Shown: in pieces, positions 1 to 5,538 of the stretch | How positions within the stretch are numbered: the stretch's first letter is position 1 | Layout: every line of letters starts with the position of its first letter | Source of the DNA: Acetobacteraceae bacterium | GTDB taxonomy: Bacteria > Pseudomonadota > Alphaproteobacteria > Acetobacterales > Acetobacteraceae | Direction: 5' to 3' | NCBI GenBank assembly: GCA_030039695.1 | Contig: JASHVB010000292.1 | Span: 1-5,538 of the forward strand | DNA length: 5,538 nucleotides | Translations under genes and position numbers: made by a program | Notes under the pieces: generated by a model | What the model was told of the DNA's origin: nothing | The model's input: the letters and a program-made list of their open reading frames with translations, nothing else | Databases searched by the model: none

Positions 1-1876
1 GCCCGGCACGATTCGCCATCGCCGCGGCCTGAACGCTGTTCATCGAAACCTTCGCGTCATCGGTGTTTTCATTCCATTCCTTCCACGCCATGCCGTGAAC
101 CACCGCCTTGCGCAGGCTGGCGACCAGCGCCACCGCCGAGGTGGCGATCGAGGCGGGCGGCAGGAACGCGGCCACCGCCGCGGCCGGCATGCTGACCAGG
201 TTCTCGGCGAGCTGAAGCACCATCTGATCTTTCTTCAACTCCAGGATCAGCCGTTCAATCGTATCCTCGCCTTCGCCGCTTTCGCTGGCACTCAGCAGGT
301 TGCGGAATTCCGCGTCATCCGCTTCCACCTCGGCAGCCATGTTGTCTCCCGCCGCTTTCATCTCCTCGTCGCGCTTCTTGGCGGCGGCTTCCATCAACCC
401 CTGGATCTTCTTGTTGTCCTTGATCTGCGGATCGTTCTTGAATTTATCCTTGAGCTGATCGGGCGTGAGTGTCTGCGCCATCGCCAGCAGGTCCTCGACT
501 TTCAGGCCGCTCACCGCCGCCGTGCCGGCTTTCTGGCGCGCAGTATCGTCCGGCTGGGTGAATGTGGCGTCGAACTGCTTTTCCCCCGACGACATGTCGG
601 CGGTGCGGGCGGCCTTGCGAACGGTCTGATACTCGAGCGAGCCACGATCGATCGCCAGCTTCACCATGCCCTGCAGGGCCTTCGCCACATCCTCGGGCTT
701 TTCCGCGGTAACCAGGTTGCGTAGCTCGTTGCAGCCGCGGATCGCGAGCCCGACATTGGTGCCGATGGTGGCAAGCTGCTTGTCGTTGACCACCCCCTTC
801 TCGACCGAGATCGCCGAGCCGGCGCAGGCGCAGCACTGCTCCACGATGCTGGCGAAATCCTCCACCGCAGCCTTCGCCTTATCGCCGCCCTGCGCGATCT
901 TGCTGGCGAACGCGACCCCCGACAGGCCGATCTTGATGCCGCTGCCGATCGCCTTGCCGATCTCCTGGGACACCTTGTCCTCGGTCGTGGTGCCGGGAAT
1001 CGCGATGTCGAAGCCGGCAGTCACCCAGCCGGTCGCGACGCCGACCACGCCTTTCGCGATCTTCTCAACATTGGTGGCATCGATCTTGCCGTCTTTCAGC
1101 ACCGTCGCGGTGACGTCGAGCCCTCCGCCCACGGTCGCGGTGATCGCCGTGCAGATGTCGGTCGCCTTGGTCAGGGGAAAGTCCTTCATGCCGGGCGCGA
1201 CAGCAGTGGCCGCGGTCAGCGCGGCATTGGCCGCCGCCCCGAGCTTGTCGATCACCTCCTTGCCAATGCCTAGCTTGGCGGCCAGCGCCGCGTTGTCGCC
1301 CAGGCTTTCGGTGTAGGCGGCAAGCCGCGCGTCATAATCCTCCGACGCGCCGGCAAAGGCACGCGACACGTCGCTGTAGCGCGACGGTATGGCATTTTCC
1401 GGAATGATCTTGCGCCGCATCAGCGGCTGCCAGATCGCGTCGCTAATCTCGGAATCGGTGAACAGCTTCTTGCGGGTGGCCTCATCGCGCGCCTGGCGCA
1501 GCCTCTCCACCTGCTCGGCGATGACCGCCTGTGCATCGGTAAGCTGCTTTGCCTGCTCGGGCGTCAGACCGGCCAGGCTCGCCGCGTCGTGCGCAGTATC
1601 CACCTCCTCGTCCGGTCCGCCGGAGGCGGAAATCGCCGACATGGTGGCTGGGCCGACTTTGAAGGTCTCGCGCAGCCAGCCACCCAGACCCTCGCTCTTC
1701 ATCGCGGCGACATACCCTTCGCCAAGCTTGATCTGTCCGACCTTCGATTCGATCGCGTGGTTCGCCTCCGTGATCAACTTCTCCTTGGTATCGGCAGATT
1801 CGTCAGCGGCGATGAAACTCTGTACCCGGCCGGCAAGGCCGTTGACCCAGGCGGTCTGGTCGACACTAAGAGACAT
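1..1876 (-). CDS. Large helical protein of unknown function, 3' end cut by window edge
   Basis: I do not recognise this family. The frame is open from an ATG at 1876 to the left edge, giving 625 residues with no stop, so the protein is longer than seen. The start is supported by GGGAG six bases upstream. The N-terminus (MSLSVDQTAW) is not a signal peptide. Residues 100-140 are charged and helical (LTPEQAKQL, then EQVERLRQARDEATRKK). Residues 240-330 are rich in Gly, Ala, Val and Ile with regularly spaced Lys, which suggests amphipathic helices. Cysteines are confined to the middle (C242, C348, C349, C351, C382). Residues 455-550 are charged and helical, with LTPDQLKDKFK at 470-480. Residues 555-590 are hydrophobic (MPAAAVAAFLPPASIATSAV at 563-582) and are followed by a WKEWNENTDDA stretch. 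It follows the 853-residue gene by about 34 bases, so the two are probably co-transcribed. A role as a secreted effector, pore former or structural protein is possible but unproven; no enzyme motif is visible. Confidence 0.85.
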   Translation of the reverse strand, partial: MSLSVDQTAWVNGLAGRVQSFIAADESADTKEKLITEANHAIESKVGQIKLGEGYVAAMKSEGLGGWLRETFKVGPATMSAISASGGPDEEVDTAHDAASLAGLTPEQAKQLTDAQAVIAEQVERLRQARDEATRKKLFTDSEISDAIWQPLMRRKIIPENAIPSRYSDVSRAFAGASEDYDARLAAYTESLGDNAALAAKLGIGKEVIDKLGAAANAALTAATAVAPGMKDFPLTKATDICTAITATVGGGLDVTATVLKDGKIDATNVEKIAKGVVGVATGWVTAGFDIAIPGTTTEDKVSQEIGKAIGSGIKIGLSGVAFASKIAQGGDKAKAAVEDFASIVEQCCACAGSAISVEKGVVNDKQLATIGTNVGLAIRGCNELRNLVTAEKPEDVAKALQGMVKLAIDRGSLEYQTVRKAARTADMSSGEKQFDATFTQPDDTARQKAGTAAVSGLKVEDLLAMAQTLTPDQLKDKFKNDPQIKDNKKIQGLMEAAAKKRDEEMKAAGDNMAAEVEADDAEFRNLLSASESGEGEDTIERLILELKKDQMVLQLAENLVSMPAAAVAAFLPPASIATSAVALVASLRKAVVHGMAWKEWNENTDDAKVSMNSVQAAAMANRAG

Positions 1877-1890
1877 GGCTTGCTCCCGGC
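1877..1890 (-). promoter_or_regulatory. Ribosome binding site of the second large gene
   Basis: On the minus strand, GGGAG (1887 to 1883) stands six bases before the ATG at 1876. This fixes the start of the downstream gene even though the frame remains open further upstream into the end of the preceding gene. The short gap between the two genes contains no room for a terminator plus promoter, which supports translation from a shared mRNA. Confidence 0.6.
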
Positions 1891-1910
1891 TTTGAGGTGG
1901 GCCAACGCGG

Positions 1911-4472
1911 TCAGACGCTCGTGCTGACCGTGTAGCTGAACTGCTCCATGCTACGGTACACTGGTCCGATCGCCGCCTTCGCTTGTGGGAACGGCGAGGT
2001 CAGCAGGGCCTTGGTCAGCGGCTGACCGCGCAGCCGGGTATCTAGCGCGCCGGTCAGCGCCAGCGCCGCCTCGCGTGCGGCACGCCGCGCCTCTTCCCCG
2101 AACCTCGGTGGATCGCTCAGCGGTTTGATCGCTTGTTCGATCTTCGGCAGGTTTGCTGTGAACAGTACGGCGAATTCGTTCAGCATCCTGGCAACCGTCT
2201 CAGCCGTTTTCGAATCGACACCGCTTTGCGCGCCCTGCGCTGTGATGGTCTCGGCGGTGGCCTGCAGGCCGGAGGCTGCTTCCGTGAATGCGTGTCGCAA
2301 CGACTCGAACACCTTCGGCAGTTCCGACGCGCGCCGGTTAGCCTCGCCTAGCGGGTTGCGCAGTAGCAGCGCCATCCGGTCCTTCAAGCCCTCCATCTTC
2401 TTGTCCAGGCCATCGAAGCTGTTCGCCTCGATCGCCGCCTGGATGTCGTTCATCAGCCGTTGGCATGTCCCGAGCGAGTTCTGGTCGCCCGACACCGCCT
2501 TCACTGCTTGTTCGCAGGCGGAAAACGTTCCCTTCAGCGGCCGCAACCGGTCATTGTAGTCCGCCTGCTTGCGCGCGTCCTCCGACTTCTGGCTTTCCTT
2601 TGCGGCTTTGTCGGCCTTGTATTTGTCGGCGAGTTCCTTCGGCGACATTTGCAACGTCGCCCGCGCCTTGGCCACCAAGGCCTCGATTGCTGCCTTGTCC
2701 GGCGGCTGCTTCTTGACCAGAGTGTCCACTGCCTCCAGCGCGTCATGCGCGTCGTTATTCGTAGTGAACACGTGCTCGCCGAAATGCTTTTCAAGGTCTG
2801 TCCGCAACGTTTCGAGCGCTTGCGGCAGCTCCTTCTCGACATAATCGGCAATCACTGCCAAATCCGCCACCGCTGCCTCGATCTCAGTCTTCAGCTTGTC
2901 CAGCACCGCCAGCGTGCTCGCTGCGGGCGTCGTCGCCATGGCCTTGGCCAGCGCATCCAGCCGCTTCTGGAATGCCGCCCGCTTGTCGGGATCGTATTTC
3001 TCGAGCTTTTCGCGGCTCACCTTCGTCAGTCGTTGAAAGTAACTACGCTGCGCCAGATAGCCACTCACCTCCTCCAGGTTGCTTTGCAGTGCCAGCAGCC
3101 TCGCCTTGTCCTTTTCGATCACCTCGAGCCGCTTGTTGATCTCGGACAGCAGACCGCCGACGATCTTCACGTCCTTGGCCCCGAGCGGAACCGGTGGCAG
3201 GCCGGTCAGCGGGACCAGCTCGGTCGCGCTGCCAATCTGTGCGTCGATCGCCTTCCAATCCGCGGTCAGGGCACCGATGTCCTTCAGCTCCGTATCGTGC
3301 AGCCGATCACGCCGCACCTTTTCGTCGCGTAGCTCCTTCTGCAACAGCTGTGCGGTCACGGTGATCTGCCGTCCGACATTCGCCTGCTCCTCGGCCGTTT
3401 TGATCAGCAGCGTGTTGAGCTTCTGCTGCAAATTGTCACGCTGGCCCGGCATCGCGTCGGTGGCGATCGGCGCGCCGGCCTCGTCGCGCAGGGCTTGCAG
3501 CTCTGCGCTCAATGCTGCGTAAGTCTGCTCGGATGCCTCCCGCAGCTTCTCGAAATGCGAATTCAGGGCTTCGGCGCGCGCATCGAACCACTTGCGTATC
3601 TCCACGCCGTTCCGGTCGGCCACCGCCTCTGACTGCGTCTCCGCGCCATATTGTGGATCCCTCGAGGCCGCGGTGGCGATCCTGTCGCACGCGGCAAGCT
3701 GGCGGCGGACCGACTCCGCATCCACCGGCGAGCCCCTCAGCTGCTGCTGCAAACCCCCCACTACCCCGGCGAGCGGCCCGACGTACTTGCCCTTGCCGCC
3801 GGCCGCCGCGTCGAATTGCGCCAGTAGCTCTTGAAACGGTTTCAAGGCCGCTGGCGCATCGGTACCAATGAAGCTGTAATCCTGCGCAACCCGCGCGTTC
3901 ATCACCGCGATGGTCTGGCGCAAGCCCTCGATATCGCGTGCGATCACCTCGGCCCGCGTGCCGCCCGCCACCGCATCGTCCGGATCGCCGGCGGTGATCG
4001 TGGTGCGTATCACCTCCCCCCTTCCACGCAGTGCGGCAGGACGCATCGCCTCGGGCAACTGGACCTTGCCCGCATCGGTGCTGATCTTGACCAACACGGC
4101 ATCAAGCGCCGCGGTCAAACGTTCCCGCTTCGCCTGCATCGCTTTCCGCGCGTCGGCATTCGGTGCCGCTTTCTTGCGCTGCTCTTCCTGGTTTCGGCGG
4201 GCCTGCTCCAGCTTGCGAAGCCCCGCCTCGGCCTCGACGATCACCTTCTCGGCGTTGTCGATCGTGGCCTTGCGGAAATCGCTGTCGCCGGCCTTGTACA
4301 ACTCGTCTAAACCGCCGACGAGCTTCGCATCAAGGTCGCGAGCTGCATCGTTTGGCTGAAAGGCAGCGACCCTGGCGCGTAAGGCCTCCAGCGCCGCGCG
4401 ATGGCCATTCCGCTTGAAATGCGGGATACCTAGCTTGATCGCCAGGCGACTGAGTTCGATCGCGCCGCTCAT
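1911..4472 (-). CDS. 853-residue coiled-coil-rich protein of unknown function
   Basis: I do not recognise this family. The ORF is complete, from ATG (4472) to TGA (1911-1913). The product has no signal peptide or membrane segment and is dominated by Ala, Leu, Lys, Glu, Asp and Arg in heptad-like patterns. The strongest coiled-coil stretches are residues 65-130, 290-330, 345-395 and 440-470, with another charged helix around 610-640. Breaks with Gly/Pro separate them (about 160-172, 222-240, 331-345, 420-432). Helix-loop-helix units of roughly 26-30 residues recur at 239-266, 504-534, 582-607 and 673-700. Only three cysteines are present (262, 653, 670). The C-terminus is less charged (SPFPQAKAAIGPVYRSMEQF at 826-845). 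It is the first gene of a probable two-gene operon with the helical gene downstream. The composition suggests an elongated scaffold or partner protein rather than an enzyme; this is inference. Long antisense frames over it are Arg-, Ser- and Cys-rich and look like shadows. Confidence 0.88.
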   Translation of the reverse strand: MSGAIELSRLAIKLGIPHFKRNGHRAALEALRARVAAFQPNDAARDLDAKLVGGLDELYKAGDSDFRKATIDNAEKVIVEAEAGLRKLEQARRNQEEQRKKAAPNADARKAMQAKRERLTAALDAVLVKISTDAGKVQLPEAMRPAALRGRGEVIRTTITAGDPDDAVAGGTRAEVIARDIEGLRQTIAVMNARVAQDYSFIGTDAPAALKPFQELLAQFDAAAGGKGKYVGPLAGVVGGLQQQLRGSPVDAESVRRQLAACDRIATAASRDPQYGAETQSEAVADRNGVEIRKWFDARAEALNSHFEKLREASEQTYAALSAELQALRDEAGAPIATDAMPGQRDNLQQKLNTLLIKTAEEQANVGRQITVTAQLLQKELRDEKVRRDRLHDTELKDIGALTADWKAIDAQIGSATELVPLTGLPPVPLGAKDVKIVGGLLSEINKRLEVIEKDKARLLALQSNLEEVSGYLAQRSYFQRLTKVSREKLEKYDPDKRAAFQKRLDALAKAMATTPAASTLAVLDKLKTEIEAAVADLAVIADYVEKELPQALETLRTDLEKHFGEHVFTTNNDAHDALEAVDTLVKKQPPDKAAIEALVAKARATLQMSPKELADKYKADKAAKESQKSEDARKQADYNDRLRPLKGTFSACEQAVKAVSGDQNSLGTCQRLMNDIQAAIEANSFDGLDKKMEGLKDRMALLLRNPLGEANRRASELPKVFESLRHAFTEAASGLQATAETITAQGAQSGVDSKTAETVARMLNEFAVLFTANLPKIEQAIKPLSDPPRFGEEARRAAREAALALTGALDTRLRGQPLTKALLTSPFPQAKAAIGPVYRSMEQFSYTVSTSV

Positions 4473-4489
4473 TGTGGTTCGTTCCCCTC
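4473..4489 (-). promoter_or_regulatory. Candidate ribosome binding site of the 853-residue gene
   Basis: The minus strand reads GAGGGG (4489 to 4484), then 11 bases, then ATG at 4472. The purine run is a plausible Shine-Dalgarno sequence but the spacing is longer than the usual 5-9 bases, so initiation may be moderate. No better in-frame start with a ribosome binding site was seen nearby, and this ATG begins a protein-like N-terminus (MSGAIELSRLAIKLGI). Confidence 0.4.
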
Positions 4490-4669
4490 GGCTACGCGTT
4501 CAGGTGGCAACAATACATCACCATCCCGGCTCGGCGGAAGAAATTGCAGGTAGCACGATTCCTTTCGGCCTCTCGGTGGGCAGCTCCGGCGCTCTAGCAG
4601 TTGGAGCGGATGCGATCGATACGCCGGTGCTTGACCCAATCCGGGCGGCCGGCACGGCACGCCTGCCGC

Positions 4670-4686
4670 GGAACCCGGGGGGTTCC
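4670..4686. repeat. Perfect 7-bp inverted repeat with 3-base loop
   Basis: GGAACCC and GGGTTCC face each other across a GGG loop, giving a very stable GC-rich hairpin in the middle of the intergenic gap. There is no T-run on either side, so it is not a standard intrinsic terminator. It could be an operator for a dimeric regulator, an mRNA leader structure of the helical operon, or chance in GC-rich DNA. Confidence 0.4.
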
Positions 4687-4772
4687 CTCCCCATCCCCGC
4701 CCGTGTCACGAGCGGCGCCGTTTGCTGCGCGATGGATCCGTGATGTGATGTGCTGGTTCCGTGCATGGTTGC

Positions 4773-4789
4773 TTGGTGGGGTACACCAA
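4773..4789 (-). terminator. Weak hairpin downstream of the lactonase-type gene
   Basis: TTGGTG (4773-4778) pairs with CACCAA (4784-4789) around a five-base loop. It lies about 75 bases after the lactonase stop codon in the direction of transcription, where a 3' end would be expected. No T-run follows on the minus strand, so a role as an intrinsic terminator is doubtful; it may only protect the mRNA 3' end or be incidental. Confidence 0.2.
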
Positions 4790-4839
4790 CCGAAGACGAC
4801 CTCCTTGCTCTTCGTCGCCGCGTGCAGACCGCCGTTCCG

Positions 4840-4852
4840 GGGGTGAGACCCC
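4840..4852 (-). terminator. Short GC hairpin just after the lactonase-type gene
   Basis: GGGGT (4840-4844) pairs with ACCCC (4848-4852) around a three-base loop, 11 bases after the stop codon at 4864-4866. Position favours a transcript-end structure, but the stem is only five base pairs and is followed on the minus strand by CCGGAAC rather than a T-run. The evidence for termination is therefore weak. Confidence 0.22.
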
Positions 4853-4863
4853 AAGTCCTGCCG

Positions 4864-5538
4864 CTAACGCGGCGTGCGGAACACCATCACCACGGGGGTG
4901 ATCGAGCGAGTGACCTGGCCCGTGGGCGTCAGCTGGCCGGTCTCAGGATTGATCGCGAACTGCACAATGTCGTCCCCCTTCTGATTGGCGACGTAAAGCC
5001 ATTTTCCACTCGGATCGATGACAAAATTGCGCGGAAAGTTCACGCCCTGGCCAGTGAAGCCGATGACGGAGAGCTTCCTGGTCGCGGGGTCGATCCGGTA
5101 GGCCACGATGCTCTGCGCACCACGATTGGACGCGAACAGGAACTTGCCCGACGGATGGATAGCGATCTCGGCCGCGCTGTGCGGACCGGAATAGCCGGAG
5201 GGCTCGGTCGAAATGCGCTGTAAGGTCTGGCCGATCTTACCGGTCGCGGGGTCGTAGGCAAAGGCGGTGATCGTTGCGTTGATTTCGTCGACCACATAAA
5301 GCACCGCGCCGTCGTGCGAGAAGGCGATGTGTCGTGGCCCCGCGCCGGGCGCGACGGAGGCCTCGCTTACTCGCTCCAGGCCCCCGTTGACGAGACGGAA
5401 GGTTTGCACCTTGTCGATGCCGAGGTCGGCCGCAGCGATAAAACGGCCTTCCGGATCGAAGACAACATTGTGAGGATGTGGCGCCTCTTGGCGGGCCTTG
5501 TTTGGGCCGGTGCCAGTGTCCCTCAGTTCGCCACTCAC
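4864..5538 (-). CDS. Lactonase-family beta-propeller protein (YbhE/Pgl-like), C-terminal part
   Basis: The last 224 residues end at TAG (4864-4866). The true start lies beyond the right edge, because members of this family usually run about 340-400 residues and the visible part begins inside the propeller. The GTG at 5538 is simply the first in-frame codon. Family hallmarks are ARQEAPHPHNVVFDPEGRF (about residues 15-33), AADLGIDKVQTF (35-47), GPRHIAFSHDGAVLYVVDE (67-85), AAEIAIHPSGKFLFASNRG (122-140) and FPRNFVIDPSGKWLYVANQ (168-186). These are repeated blades of the form H/D-P-x-G-x-x-L/F-Y/F-V-A-N. The end, PVVMVF, is also typical. Family members include 6-phosphogluconolactonase, which hydrolyses 6-phosphogluconolactone in the pentose phosphate pathway, but many relatives have unknown lactone substrates. 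Whether it is exported cannot be judged without the N-terminus. The 391-base gap downstream argues for a transcription unit separate from the helical pair. Confidence 0.93.
   Translation of the reverse strand: MSGELRDTGTGPNKARQEAPHPHNVVFDPEGRFIAAADLGIDKVQTFRLVNGGLERVSEASVAPGAGPRHIAFSHDGAVLYVVDEINATITAFAYDPATGKIGQTLQRISTEPSGYSGPHSAAEIAIHPSGKFLFASNRGAQSIVAYRIDPATRKLSVIGFTGQGVNFPRNFVIDPSGKWLYVANQKGDDIVQFAINPETGQLTPTGQVTRSITPVVMVFRTPR

Larger units (their letters stand above)
4473..4863 (-). other. Gene-free intergenic region with the leader of the two-gene operon
   Basis: This 391-base gap separates the lactonase-type gene from the large helical pair. Short frames in it on either strand give Arg-, Pro- and Ser-rich products with no convincing ribosome binding site, so I call none of them genes. 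It contains three perfect short hairpins (described separately). A promoter for the downstream pair is expected here, but no clear -35/-10 pair is visible. The best A/T-rich hexamer is TATTGT on the minus strand close upstream of the ribosome binding site (about 4510-4515), and it has no good -35 partner. The segment at 4590-4625 with mixed palindromic ATCGATCGCAT could be part of a dispersed intergenic repeat; only a genome comparison would tell. Confidence 0.5.

Noticed and set aside
95..724. A 209-codon open frame on the plus strand
   Set aside because: It is Arg/His/Gly-rich and opposite the continuous minus-strand gene; no ribosome binding site or family motif supports it.
444..836. A 130-codon minus-strand open frame in a different frame from the large gene
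   Set aside because: It is nested within the 625-codon open frame and its product is Arg/Gly-rich, as expected for an out-of-frame reading of GC-rich DNA.
666..1316. A 216-codon open frame on the plus strand
   Set aside because: It is antisense to the left-hand large gene, with a low-complexity Ser/Ala/Pro/Thr composition typical of a shadow frame. The minus frame is continuous across it and has a better protein composition.
2460..3332. A 290-codon open frame on the plus strand
   Set aside because: It lies wholly antisense to the 853-residue gene, and its product is rich in Arg, His, Leu and Gln with no recognisable motif. Long antisense frames are common opposite GC-rich coding sequence.
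4500..4550. Candidate sigma-70 promoter with TATTGT as -10 on the minus strand
   Set aside because: No acceptable -35 hexamer is found at 16-18 bases, so it is mentioned only under the intergenic region and not called as a promoter.
4655..4763. GGAAC sequences that could be -35 elements for an EcfG-type stress sigma factor
   Set aside because: No matching CGTT-type -10 was found at the proper spacing on the strand that would serve the operon.
4594..4854. Short minus-strand frame of 86 codons in the intergenic gap
   Set aside because: There is no convincing ribosome binding site or family resemblance, and overlapping frames of similar length exist on both strands, so it is probably non-coding.
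4750..5223. A 157-codon plus-strand frame running into the lactonase gene
   Set aside because: Most of it is antisense to the well-supported lactonase frame, and the translation has no recognisable motif.

Overview
The window carries three same-strand (minus) protein genes in GC-rich DNA, which reads like a Gram-negative, probably proteobacterial, chromosome. The lactonase-type gene is compatible with that. A finer placement cannot be supported from this sequence. Both edges cut through genes.

Right side (4864-5538): the C-terminal part of a lactonase-family seven-bladed beta-propeller protein (YbhE/6-phosphogluconolactonase-like). This is the only gene whose family I recognise. Its start lies beyond the right edge.

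Middle (4473-4863): a 391-base gap without a convincing gene. It holds three short perfect hairpins and must contain the leader, and probably the promoter, of the next two genes. No hairpin is followed by a T-run and no strong sigma-70 promoter is visible.

Left side (1-4472): two large unrecognised genes that look like one operon. The first in transcription order (1911-4472) encodes an 853-residue, almost entirely alpha-helical, coiled-coil-rich protein without signal peptide or membrane segment. It contains several degenerate helix-loop-helix repeats. After 33-34 bases with a good ribosome binding site comes the second gene (1-1876). It is open for 625 codons to the left edge and has no stop in the window. 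That protein is also mainly helical, but it has a Gly/Ala-rich amphipathic middle, a small cysteine cluster and a hydrophobic stretch near residue 555-590.

The likely reading, as inference, is that the two large proteins act together: a soluble coiled-coil partner and a protein with possible membrane-active segments. No catalytic motif is visible in either. The lactonase gene is probably a separate transcription unit and need not be functionally linked. The helical pair is the part of the window most likely to represent something undescribed.
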